Source of the DNA: Closterium sp. Naga37s-1
Lineage: Eukaryota > Streptophyta > Zygnematophyceae > Desmidiales > Closteriaceae
Direction: 5' to 3'
Length of the DNA stretch: 64,000 bases
Assembly: GCA_947471745.1 (NCBI GenBank)
Contig: CANJKZ010000267.1
Span: 248,001 to 312,000, forward strand
The position numbers and the translations under genes are program-made. The notes beneath the pieces were generated by a model. That model saw only the letters and a list, made by a program, of their open reading frames with translations, did no database searches and had not been told where the DNA came from. The first letter of the stretch is position 1. Every line of letters begins with the position of its first letter. Positions 21,820 to 31,322 of this stretch are shown in pieces.

Positions 21820-22200
21820 TGTTGGAGGAAGCGGGAATGAACTTTAGCATTCTTGAAGGTGCAGCTATAACGCACCCGCAACTACCGAAGCAACAACAGC
21901 AGTAGTATCGGATCACCCCATGAAGGGCAGGAAGGTCAACAGTCGCTAGTCAACTAACGCGACTGTTGACCATCTGGACCGAATGGTTACACACGAAGAA
22001 TGGCAACAGGCGTAACTGTCTGCACAGTTACATGCAGCAAACCGGTAACAAGAGAATAGCAAGAGTCGGGGTTACTGTAGAAATGCCTGTAAAACAGTTA
22101 TAGTAAGGGAATGTACCCCTTAGAGTACATGGCTAGCTAGATCTATTTATTGTGTGTAATTTTCTCTTTTGATCAATCTTGTCATCTACATTTACCATGC
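21820..22200 (+). repeat. 3' LTR of copia-A (right end uncertain)
   Basis: TGTTGGAGGAAGC begins immediately after the purine tract GAAGGGGGG, as in copia-1. No 5' LTR survives for comparison, so the end (somewhere near CATTTACCATGCA) is estimated. Confidence 0.5.
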
Positions 22201-23082
22201 ACAAGGTTCCTACCACCAAAGACTTTCGCTACCAATTTCTAAGGCAGACCTACTTGCAGAGCGGTGGGATGCTATATCTGGAACTATGTGTGAGCAGTAA
22301 TTCGCGTGCTCGGCTGACTGCGGGACGTGAACCTCCTTGAGCACCACGTCCAGTGCATGTCCCACCCTTGTGAAAGGATGGGGTGCTCAGGGGCACCATG
22401 ACGTGGCCACCTAGACGAACCGTTCAGTCAAGGTGATGTGAGGTACAATCCGTCGTCGTGCCTTGTAGCTCGACACGTGTCATTCGCGACGTCACACGCG
22501 TGGTGCTCCAAGCGAGAGATTTGGATGTGCAAAATAAATGTCCTCCCCCCTCCCCCCCCCCAACCCCCTACCCGCTAACAGAACAGTACATGGGAAATCC
22601 AATAATATCAATAGACAAGTAAGTGTACTTGGGACTTCAAAAACTCCTGGGTCCCCCGGGTCCTATAGCCGGTAGAATACAGTACCAATACTTCATATTA
22701 TAAGCTCCCACCCCACCATTCTCCCCCAAAAATAAAAAAATCCGAACAGACTTTGAGGCCCTTTGGGGAAACTGAACCATGCTTATCAGGAGATTTACTC
22801 GTGAAATAACACCTCGCTGGCCATGTACTACATGAAAATATAAAAAGGATAAAAACACACACACACACGAGAAAACAAACATACAAAAACCAACAACAAA
22901 AATGACCATAATACAACAAATATCGAGAGGCAAACGCAGCAAAGGTCCATCCAAGCAAGTTACGTCTCTGGCACAACATCCAGATCATTGAAAAGCAACA
23001 GCTACAATGGTAAGCGTAATGCCCCCTTGGCTCCGAACTGGGGCTCCATTGGTCTTGGACACATGAGCCTGCGGAGCAGTGC
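22201..23082. other. No gene recognised
   Basis: Contains a C-rich tract at 22540-22566, a short (AC)n at 22856-22870 and AT-rich sequence with no domain on either strand. The part next to 23083 is probably 3' untranslated sequence of the minus-strand EGF/LysM gene copy. Confidence 0.5.
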
Positions 23083-25240
23083 TCACCCATAGGAGGCAGC
23101 CACACAAATCTGCATAAAAGGGGGCACCAAAGGGGAAGCACTGGAAATATTGATTGCTAGAACATATGTCGACAGTGCATTGCAGTTAAGCATTCAGACC
23201 AGTTCACCCATAACATGAGAGAAGCTATAAATGTGCCCAAACTCACAGATTGAGTGTCGTACAGGGCATCACGGAAGGCCATCGAGGGCTTGATCCTGCA
23301 GAGGTCCACCATGGTGAGTCCATGGGATGCCGCCACCTGCTTGAACTCGACAGTGCTGCCGGTCTCTATCACATTCTCACACCTCGGTATGCCCTTGGCT
23401 GGGTCGCGCTCCACACAGAGAGAGCGGAACGCAAGGAGGCGAGAGGGGCAGGTAACACCGGGGTTGTGCTGCTGCAGGCTTTCCTTGGTGATGTCGAGAA
23501 ACTGAGCCACGGACGAGCACGTGTCGGCCTGTGGAAGGGAAGGGAAAGGGAAAATGGTAAGGAAGCGGTTTGAGAAGGAATAGGTGGTCAAAGGGGGTGA
23601 ACGATGATGCTGGCAACGCTAGGGGGAAAAAAAGGACTGAGTGGCACGTGGTGTTCCTGCTGCTTGGGCGAAAGATGGTCAGGCAAAGAGTGAAGGGGGA
23701 AGAGGAAGCACAACACATTGCGGCACATGGTGACACTGGTAACATCCCCGCCATCCATACGTGATTGGATGGGATGCTCCCAGAGCAGGAGCACCATGTG
23801 AGACTCACCGGCTGGACGTAGTAGAAGGCAGAGCAAGGTGGCAGAAGCTCTTTCACCACGAGCGCGCGACCCTCAGGAAGGAGAGCGGAGCAGTCGATAT
23901 CCTGGAGGGGAAGGGGCAATGAGGAAGAAGGAGAGGGTGAGGGAGATGGAGCAGTGGGAGCGAGTAAGAGAGGGTGGGAGATAAGGCACCGAAACAAGAT
24001 TGGCTTGACATGCTCAACAAGTGCACACAGGCTTGCAGGAATTGAGATGGTTCGACGCAGCATGTGGCAGGTTACAGGGCTCACCGGGTTCATGTCGGTG
24101 AACTGCTGCAGCGTGAGGCCATACATGGTGTACACGTCCTTGCACCTCTAGGTGCCTTCTTCGACTGTGATGGACGAAATGGCATTCGAATCCAGATCTG
24201 TACACGCTCCACGGGAAGGGTGATAATGCCATGGATGAGTCACCGATCAGCCACGGATGATACGAGTTCGCCATACTCCGTCACAGCAACACATCTGATC
24301 CGGGAAACACATGTGTGAAGTGCTCGCAGTACACACTATTGTGTGAAGCATTGCCAGCAGAGAGCGAGGTTACCACAGTTGTAGCCATGAGATCTCACCA
24401 CAGGAGCTGCCATAAGAGCGGTGGTTGGGCCGGCAGACGCAGGTCCAGCCTCCATGCCGTGGTCAATGCACGTTCCCCCCGAACAAATGTTGAGTATGTA
24501 GTAGCCACATATGCTCGCTGGCAGGGGAGACACACAAGAAGCAGAAGTTGGCAAGCACTGAAGTGGCAAGGAGGATGCAATTTGGAATATCCGTGGGACA
24601 GGCAAGGGCAGAGAAGGGCATTGCTGCTGCCAGTACTGAAATGGTGCTTCCCTAGGGGCACAGGCGATGCCCGCCCCACCTAGCCCCCTCGCGTGGGAAC
24701 CAGATAGGTAGGCGAGATTGGATAGTGGGATGGAGAACAAGAGCATTGAGGCTTACTGCTTGAAGTCTCTTCGTCGGGGTACTCAGAAGAAGATTTGGTG
24801 TCGCTGGGAGGTGTGGTGTCGCTGGGAGGTGTGGTGTCGCTGGGAGGTGTGGTGTCGCTGGGAGTTGTGGTGTCGCTGGGAGGTGTGGTGTCGCTGGGAG
24901 GTGTGGTGTCGCTGGGAGGTGTGGTGTCGCTGGGAGGTGTGGTGTCGCTGGGAGGTGTGGTGTCGCTGGGAGGTGTGGTGTCGCTGGGAGGTGTGGTGTC
25001 GCTGGGAGGTGTGGTGTTGCTGGGAGGTGTGGTGTCGCTGGGAGGTGTGGTGTCGCTGGGAGGTGTGGTGTCGCTCGGAGGTGTGGTGTCGCTGGGAGGT
25101 GTGGTCTCTCTGGGAGAAGCTGTGGTGGGAGTAGGTGGGGTGTCGCTGGAAGGTGGGGTGTTTCTGGAAGGTGGGGTGTCGCTGGAAGGTGGGGTGTCGC
25201 TGGAAGGTGGGGTGTCGCTGGAAGGTGGGGTGTCGCTGGC
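23083..25240 (-). pseudogene. EGF/LysM extracellular-type gene, copy 1 (decayed)
   Basis: Minus-strand exons with GT-AG borders: a Pro/Ser/Thr-rich exon ending at 24757; an EGF-like exon 24517-24399 (GGTCIDHG, then RPNHRSYGSSC); an exon ending at 24085 with RCKDVYTMYGLTLQQFTDMN; 23901-23809 (DIDCSALLPEGRALVV, FYYVQP); 23528-23247 (ADTCSSVAQFLDITKESLQQ, NPGVTCPSRLLAF, then a second LysM-like VAASHGLTMVDLC); and a short last exon 23109-23083 (ICVAASYG, stop TGA). LysM domains usually bind N-acetylglucosamine glycans such as chitin or peptidoglycan, and EGF modules are typical of secreted proteins. Lesions: a frameshift inside the EGF exon and TAG where copy 2 has Trp before RCKDVY. Exon borders are inferred by comparison with copy 2. 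Confidence 0.72.
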
Positions 25241-25250
25241 AGGAGGTGTA
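24795..25250 (-). repeat. 18-bp minisatellite coding Thr/Pro/Ser/Asp repeats
   Basis: About 18 units of GGTGTGGTGTCGCTGGGA type (minus strand SDTTPP), followed at the far end by units of GGTGGGGTGTCGCTGGAA (SSDTPP). It forms the linker exon of copy 1 before the EGF exon; copy 2 lacks the expansion. Such stretches are typical stalk or O-glycosylated linkers in wall proteins. Confidence 0.85.
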
Positions 25251-25513
25251 GCGTAATGGGCAGCCACGCAAAGCGGCAAAAGAAGATGCACCAGTTGCTA
25301 TGGAACACACAGGAATCAAGGACTGGAATCATAAGAAGCTACAAATTATGCTGCACGCATGTAGATGAGGCCAAATGGGGATTTATTCGTCTTACGAAAT
25401 GTATCTACGTACAGATAGAATATGTATCCACCAGTAATGCACAACCAGCAACTACTCAGTTGTTTGCCTAAACTTACATAATCAACCTCGCCCCTCGAAT
25501 CGCGGAAGGAGAG

Positions 25514-27100
25514 CTAGGGATTGAGCCTGCAGAGGTCCACCATGGTGGCTCCATTGGATGCCGCCACCTGCTGGAAGTCCTCGACTTTGCCGATCTCTAT
25601 CACATTCTCACAGCTCGGCTTGGTTTTGGCTGGGTCGCGCTCCACACACAGAGGGCGGAACGCAAGGAGGCGAGAGGAGCAGCCAACACCGGGGTTGAGC
25701 TCCTCCAGGCTTTCCTCGGTGATGTCGAGAAACTGGGCCACAGACGAGCACGTGTCGGCCTGTAGAAGCGGAAGTTAAAGGGAAAATGGTAAGGAAGCGG
25801 TTTGAGAAGGAACGAGGTGGTCAAAGGGGGTGAAAGAAGATGCAGCAACACAGAGGTAGTGGAACGCTGGGAACGCTAAGGTGCAGAAAGGAATGAGTGG
25901 CACGTGGTCTTCCTGCTACGTGGGCGAAGGATGGTCAGGGGGAGAGTGAAGGGTGAAGAGGAAGCACAGCACATGTCAGCACATGGTGGCATCCATACGT
26001 GATGCACGGGATGCTCCCATAGGAGTAGCAACATGTGAGACTCACAAGCTGGGTGTAGTAGAAGGCAGAGCAAGGTTCTAGAAGCTCTTGCACAATGAGG
26101 TCGCGACCCTGAGGAAGGAGAGCGGAGCAATTGATATCCTGGAAGGGAAGGGGCAGTGGGAGAGGGAGAGGGTGAGGGAGATGGAGACAGTGGAGCAGAG
26201 GGGGAGGGAGAGGATGAGAGAGGGAGGGGATGAGCGAGAAAGACGGTGAGCGAGAGGAGAGGCGGAGGAAGGAGAGGGGGAGGGTGAGAGGTCGAGGGGG
26301 TACAGAAACAATAATGGATCGATATGCCTAATAAATGCGCACAGCTTGCATGAATTGAGGTGGTTCGGCGCAGCATGTGGCAGAATGAGCTGTTGCAGGG
26401 CTCACCGGGTTCATGTGGGTGAACTGCTGCAGCGTGAGGCCATACACGGTGTACACGTCCTTGCACCTCCAGTCGCTGCCTGCGACTGTGATGGACGAAA
26501 CGGCCTCCCAACCCTGATCTGCCATTGTCCAAGAAAACACCACCTTGAATTTGAATGTGTAAACGAATGTTCACAGTAAAGACCAGAGGGAGGGCTTACC
26601 ACAGGAGCTTCCATGAGAGCGACGGTTGGGCAGACAGACGCAGGTCATGTTGTTGCCACGGTCGATGCACGTGCCCCCCATACACGGGGTGACTCTGTCG
26701 TCGCCACAAAAGCCCGCTGGCGGGGGGCACACGCAAAGAGCAAAGGATGGCAAGCACTGGATTCGCAAGGAGGATACAACTGGGGGACAGGAAAGGGCAG
26801 AGAAGACGAGGAGCTTCGTTGCTGCCAGTACTGAAATGCTTCGATCAGGCAGTGGTGCTTCCCAGGGGCACAAGTGATGCCAACACCAACATATCCCCCT
26901 CGCATGGAACTAGATCGGTTTAGGCGAGCATGGATGGTGCATGGCGAACAACAGCATTGAGGCTTACTGCTTGAACTCTCTTCGTCGGGGTACTCAGGAG
27001 GAGCTGCGCTTTGGGTGGCACCAATGATGCAGCGGGCAAACCTGACTCCATTGCGGAGGGGCCTGGATCTGCACGGGGAGGCACCATGAGAGCAACGTCG
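25514..27100 (-). pseudogene. EGF/LysM extracellular-type gene, copy 2
   Basis: Same exon series as copy 1: linker exon 27100-26968 ending in the PEYPDEESSS codons; EGF exon 26716-26600 (GFCGDDRVTPCMGGTCIDRG, CVCLPNRRSHGSSC, six-Cys pattern intact); exon 26543-26406 (VVFSWTMADQGWEAVSSI, RCKDVYTVYGLTLQQFTHMN); 26138-26046 (DINCSALLPQGRDLIV); and 25759-25514 (ADTCSSVAQFLDITEESLEE, NPGVGCSSRLLAF), ending in TAG where copy 1 continues. The linker exon start and end are in different frames, suggesting an indel. Better preserved than copy 1, but the early stop removes the end of the second LysM-like unit. It could still be a functional shorter protein. Confidence 0.7.
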
Positions 27101-27171
27101 CTGGTCAGGTGGGGAATCACGGAATGGCGTTAAGACCATGGAAGCAGATACATAGACAACGAAGGGCTCAC

Positions 27172-27400
27172 CTCTACTGGCCTTGCGCGAGAGTGTCCAT
27201 CACCCTCCCCGTGCACGTGGGACTCGGGAAGAACTGAATCGCTGTACAATCCGCCTTGCCTTCCTGCTGCCACCACACCAGCAGGTTCCTCGTTCTATAG
27301 CCAGGTGGCATGGCGACACAGCGGCTCGGGTTGAAGGAGTAGGAGGGGCCAATGGTCATCCGCGTGCCAACGTCATCCCCGCTCGTCGACGGCTGCAGCC
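27172..27400 (-). pseudogene. Probable upstream exon of EGF/LysM copy 2
   Basis: The minus strand encodes IGPSYSFNPSRCVAMPPGYR, TRNLLVWWQQEGKADCTAIQ and FFPSPTCTGRV, a Cys-containing, protein-like segment. It is followed by TAG (27174-27176) and a GTGAGC donor at 27171-27166 leading towards the linker exon. The upper border is not certain. The domain is not recognised; position and Cys content suggest an N-terminal extracellular module. Confidence 0.45.
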
Positions 27401-27539
27401 TGCGACGGCTGAAAGAGAGGCCGTTGATCGTCATCTGCGTGCCAACTTGGGCCTCCCCGCTCGTCGCCTCTGCGACTGCTGCATGCGACGGCTGCAGGCG
27501 ACTCGCTGCGAGGATGGGGGGAACAAGGGACATGTCAAT

Positions 27540-28240
27540 GAGCGGTCAATGCTCGGAGTGCGACTGCGCCCATTCCCGTGTGAGGTGCATTAAACATAAC
27601 AGAAGGATGGCACGCGAGCATGGCATCCGAAAAAAACCAGAGCCAAAATCCTACTCCGAACATACTCGCGGGGTTGCTTTGTGGTTGTTGTTGGAAAGGT
27701 ATCTCTGGGAATGCCGGTCATGATGCTTTCGAGCGGACCGCGCCTAGTTCTCTCCCCAAAGTTTCGGAACCAATCGTCAAGTAACGTTTGCCTGGTTCGG
27801 GAACTTACACGAGTGGTCGAGTGCTTTTCAAATTTAGTTCGGCGACTACGTTCATTGGTTTTCCACATCGGTAGGAATCGATGCAATTGGTTGCGGTACG
27901 CCACGCGTGCGACCATTTCGCTCGATAAAATATTTATCATAGTGACTGTAGCAATAAATTGTATAAAACACAAATACACTTCCACTATATCTGCTGGTTG
28001 AAACATTCGGTTTTTTTTTTAATCAATTTCGTATATCCAGAAAATATATTAGATGGTGAGAAACCTTTTGTTGGTATAGATTCTAATATATATAAGCCAC
28101 AGTTCAGATAATCATAGCTCTGCATTTCCATACAATTTGCTGCCTTATCATTTGTGAGTTTCTTTGCTGAATTCAGCTTTAGTGGATCAATTTACACTCT
28201 AAACACAAAAACAGACTACATCTTATCCACACAAGGCACC
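27540..28240. other. No gene recognised (probable intron or intergenic DNA)
   Basis: AT-rich sequence with no domain on either strand. It lies between candidate exons of the minus-strand EGF/LysM gene and so may be intronic. Confidence 0.4.
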
Positions 28241-28248
28241 AACTACCT

Positions 28249-28880
28249 CAGAAGGAAAATCGGTCCCTGCTGTAGATCATGGGGCCTGCACAATGAGAGT
28301 AAATGTGAATGCAATGTAAAAACGTGATAATATCTTACCAGAAAGAGCTTTATCTTGAAAGTAAAAACATAAAAGCATCCTGCAATGGAAAACAAACGAC
28401 CTGCAAGAAGTCGACTGCAATAACAAAACGAGAAACAAAAAAAAGCAACTGCACGCAAGTCATACCACCTCCCCCTCCCCCCTCCCTCCTTCCCCCTCCC
28501 CCTCTCCCCCTCTCCCCCCCTCCCCTCCCTCCCCGCCGCCTCATTCTCATCCCTTCGCGCTAGCCCCCAGCTCACCTCGTGTTGAACCATCGCAAGTCGA
28601 ACCCCGGTGCGCCCGGCGCCACTCGAACGGACAGCAAAGTCACCAGCTCGTCCGCCGCCACTAGCGACTGCCACTGCCGAAGCCACTCGTCGAGGTGCAC
28701 CGTAGCGAGAGCGCGCGCGTGAGATGCACGTGAGCGAGCGAGCGCGCGCGCGCGAGGTGAACTTGATCGACGGCGCCACGCCAGTGCTGAGCAACGCGAC
28801 AACCAGCGTGAGGAGCACTCAAGCGAGCGATCAGCCGATCGAGCGCGATGTCCCCGTGATAGTCGCTTTCTGCAAGCAGA
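28249..28880 (-). pseudogene. Possible 5' exons of the EGF/LysM copy 2 gene
   Basis: A strong acceptor (pyrimidine tract then CTGCTTGCAG, about 28880) opens an exon whose end encodes TVHLDEWLRQWQSLVAADEL and APGFDLRWFNTR before donor GTGAGC (about 28576). A second small exon encodes PHDLQQGPIFLLR at about 28287-28249. The first part (SDYHGDIALDRLIARL) is in another frame than the end, with a GCGC-rich simple repeat between them. No initiating ATG is clear. Assignment to the downstream EGF/LysM exons rests on strand, splice phase and order only. Confidence 0.35.
28463..28545. repeat. Polypyrimidine tract
   Basis: An almost pure C/T run of about 80 bases (purine-rich on the minus strand), within a candidate intron of the EGF/LysM gene. 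Confidence 0.85.
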
Positions 28881-28917
28881 AAAAAAGGGGGAAGTAGGAA
28901 CAAGAAACGAAAACACA

Positions 28918-28918
<1 letters not shown>

Positions 28919-28988
<70 letters not shown>
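28919..28988. repeat. (AG)n microsatellite, 5' flank of LINE-1
   Basis: About 35 perfect AG dinucleotides end exactly where the 5' region shared with LINE-2 begins. Confidence 0.95.
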
Positions 28989-28990
<2 letters not shown>

Positions 28991-29152
28991 TTGGGCTCTG
29001 GTCCTTAGCCGTTTTTAGCCTAGTTTTTTTGCCTAGTTTCTTAGCCTAGTCTAGTCCTTAGCCGTTTTTTGACTAGTTCCCTAGTATATAAGGCCTAAGT
29101 CACCCCTCTCCTCCTCATTATTCACTGGTGAGCTCATTCTGCTCTCCAAAAA

Positions 29153-29220
29153 ATCGGCGGCTCGCGCCGGCCGCCTTCGGCGGCCGACGCTCGACAGCGG
29201 GGCCTTCGGCCGCGCGTTTG
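29153..29220 (+). promoter_or_regulatory. GC-rich inverted repeats in the LINE-1 5' region
   Basis: GGCCGCC-TTC-GGCGGCC at 29169-29185 and GGCC-TTC-GGCC at 29201-29211 are perfect palindromes with a TTC loop. The same pair occurs at 41527-41573 in LINE-2. They could form stable RNA hairpins ahead of the first ATG (29319). Function is unknown. Confidence 0.6.
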
Positions 29221-29318
29221 GGGTGGCAAGGACATCAAGGGGAAAAGCACTATAAGGGCATGGGTTACACCATGCAGTGGTAACTGCCTACCACACCTAC
29301 AGGCAAGGTAAGTCCCCA

Positions 29319-31322
29319 GCTATGGGGAGGAAGAAACAACAAACAAAGGCGGCAGCGGGTGCAGCACCGTCTAAGGGGAGGGAGCAATCAGGAACATCCG
29401 CCGATCCATCCAGCGGAGCGCACACGCGAGTGCGGGGACAATCTCAAGTGGCGCCTCCTCGGCTGCCCTGGCTACCTGGCGGAAAGCAGTTGCACCAGGC
29501 CCCTCTCCCAGCGACGGGTCTTCAGGCTCAAGGGGCAGGCCCAGCATCGTCGACCTCGCCTGAGCAGCGGCCTCCCTCACCACCCCTTGCTCGAACTCGC
29601 TCAGCTGCGGGTTCCGGGAGGCAAGGTTCCGCCGCCCAATCGCGTGGTTCAGCTGCTCCATCACCGTCGCCACGTTCGACAAACAACGTCCTACACCGCG
29701 CATCCGCTGCTCCCACCGGCAAAGGTCGAAGTAGCTCGGCTCCTCTCCCCACTGCCGGCCCCACACGTCCAGGTCCGGCTGCACGCCCCAAGGTGGGTAA
29801 GGGTCCCAGTGAGGGTCGGGATCAGGAGCGGTAAGTGGACGCTCAGGCGAATCCCATCCACGGGGGTAGGGGCGACGGGGAGGGGGGAACGGGAAGGCAG
29901 TCTGCGGGACGGTTGGCACGAGGGGATGCTGACGTTGGGGTTGCTGCCAAGGGAGTAGCGCCGGCGGAGCAGGGTCTTCAACAAGCGGCTGAGGAGGAGC
30001 GACGGGAAGCGCAACTGGTACAGGAGGCGCCGTCTGGGGCGGCGCGGACACGATCGGCTGCAGCAGCGGCGGCGCTGGGGTCTCCGCCGGTGCCAGCGGC
30101 GACGGCTGCGGCGGCGGGGGCACAGACGCAGAGGCAGTTGACTGTGCCACCGGCTGAAGGGCCGTCCCCGACGCCAACGAAGTCTGCTGCAGCGACGTCA
30201 CAGACTGGGACATTGGGGGCGGGAGCTGCAATGGCTGGGACTGCGCAGCCTGGTTTGGAGGGGACTGACCCAGTGGTCGGAACGCCGGCGGCCCATACTG
30301 GCGCTGGGGACGAGGTGGGCGGCGGCGGCGGAAGGATTGCCCGCGAGGCCGTCGTTGGGGAGGTGCCCGTCCTCGAGAAAACCGGAACATCGGCTGGCGA
30401 GGAGCCGGTGAGGGAGGAGGAGGCTGGGCGACAGCGCCGCCAACCCCGGCCGCAACTACATCCGCGGCGGCTCGGAGCAGGGCTGGGACTTGCCCGCCCT
30501 GGACCCCTTGCGGGATGGGAGCAGCAAGAGGACTTGCCGGACGGACCGGCGGCGGGGGAGGACGTCGCTTGCCCGTCATCAGGAGTTATGGCGGTCGGGA
30601 CGCAGGGTGCGGTGGCAGATCTAACGGTGGGAGCGGATCTCAAAGATGTTCTGGAACGCCGCGGCGAGGCCGCGGAACGAAGACAGCGGAGTGGCACGAG
30701 CCGCCAGCGAGCGCTGCAGGACCAAGCCGACGATCGCGCGGCAGGACTGCAGCCAACAAACGCGGCGCCAAGAGCGGCAGGGATAGGCCAAGGGAGGGGG
30801 CGGAACGGGGGGAGAGCGCGCAGAGATCTGGCGGGGGCTGTGGCGAGAGAGAAAGCCAGATCTGGAAACTGGCGGGAAAGACACGGGAGGCCAGAGGAGC
30901 GGGGTGAAGGTCCAATGAATGAAGGGGAAGGGGAAGAGGGGTCAGAATATATGGCCTCACAAGAGGCTGACTCAGAGGAAGAATCTCTAGATGCCGAACA
31001 GGGGGTACCCATCCCAGCCACAGAAGGAGGACAAGGCTCTGGACAGGGGAGGAGGGAGGGAAGGGCTGACGTGGGGGAATCTGCACCGCAGCAGCCCAAC
31101 GTGGCTGCCACCAAGGAACGCGATCTTAGCGTGGTCGTGGACGATGAGGACATCTGGCAGAGGATTCACGCATGGGACCTGGGACCACTCCAATCCAGTG
31201 CCCAACCCTTTTTGGTTCGGAAACTCCCGCCCGAAATTCTGAATGCATTCTGCCGCTGTTTAACACTCCCGCTCCTGAGGCTGTCAAAGCACCCCAACTC
31301 CTCCAATATCTCCCGAGGTTGA
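29319..31322 (+). pseudogene. LINE-1 N-terminal ORF region (sense)
   Basis: Starts MGRKKQQTKAAAG, like LINE-2 MGKPRTVPSDK. An Ala/Gly/Pro/Arg-rich stretch follows with an in-frame TAA at 29832-29834. The part after about 30700 is conserved with LINE-2: GSEYMASQEADSEEESLDAE, then DIWQRIHAWDLGPLQ and QPFLVRKLPPEILNAF. These run into the RT frame after a frameshift near 31270, so the ancestral element probably had one polyprotein. No zinc knuckle is seen in this part. Confidence 0.6.
29371..30579 (-). CDS. Candidate antisense ORF in the LINE-1 5' region
   Basis: 402 open codons on the minus strand. The N-terminal two thirds is Pro/Gln/Arg-rich. The C-terminal about 110 residues are helical in character (VGRCLSNVATVMEQLNHAIG ... 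IVPALACALRWMDRRMF). They align with the antisense frame of LINE-2 at 41743-42897, with conservative changes such as Met/Leu and Phe/Tyr. No known domain is recognised. GC-rich DNA keeps many frames open, so coding status is a hypothesis. Confidence 0.4.
   Translation of the reverse strand: MTGKRRPPPPPVRPASPLAAPIPQGVQGGQVPALLRAAADVVAAGVGGAVAQPPPPSPAPRQPMFRFSRGRAPPQRRPRGQSFRRRRPPRPQRQYGPPAFRPLGQSPPNQAAQSQPLQLPPPMSQSVTSLQQTSLASGTALQPVAQSTASASVPPPPQPSPLAPAETPAPPLLQPIVSAPPQTAPPVPVALPVAPPQPLVEDPAPPALLPWQQPQRQHPLVPTVPQTAFPFPPPRRPYPRGWDSPERPLTAPDPDPHWDPYPPWGVQPDLDVWGRQWGEEPSYFDLCRWEQRMRGVGRCLSNVATVMEQLNHAIGRRNLASRNPQLSEFEQGVVREAAAQARSTMLGLPLEPEDPSLGEGPGATAFRQVARAAEEAPLEIVPALACALRWMDRRMFLIAPSP

Larger units (their letters stand above)
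5141..22200 (+). mobile_element. Ty1/copia element copia-A, split by two later insertions
   Basis: Three plus-strand fragments (5141-5856, 12695-13139, 20686-21819) read in order as the end of integrase, RT N-half, and RT C-half plus RNase H of one element closely related to copia-1. The gaps are exactly filled by copia-B (flanked by AGCAG) and gypsy-C (flanked by TGCC or TGCCT). Joining the fragments across one copy of each duplication restores continuous pol similarity. The 5' half is missing. A 3' LTR starts at 21820. Confidence 0.85.

Noticed and set aside
22200..22330. Start of a gag frame (ATGCACAAGGTTCC) after the copia-A LTR
   Set aside because: The frame is short, matches no gag, and lies outside the 3' LTR.
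28243..28818. Minus-strand frame starting with a signal-peptide-like VLLTLVVALLSTGVAPS
   Set aside because: The frame begins at GTG after a stop, has no ATG, and reads through a GC simple repeat and a polypurine tract; a splice-acceptor model explains the region better.
29153..29220. Hepatitis-delta-like ribozyme at the LINE 5' end, as in R2
   Set aside because: The hairpins lie about 165 bp inside the element and I could not fit the nested pseudoknot; only the two palindromes can be supported.
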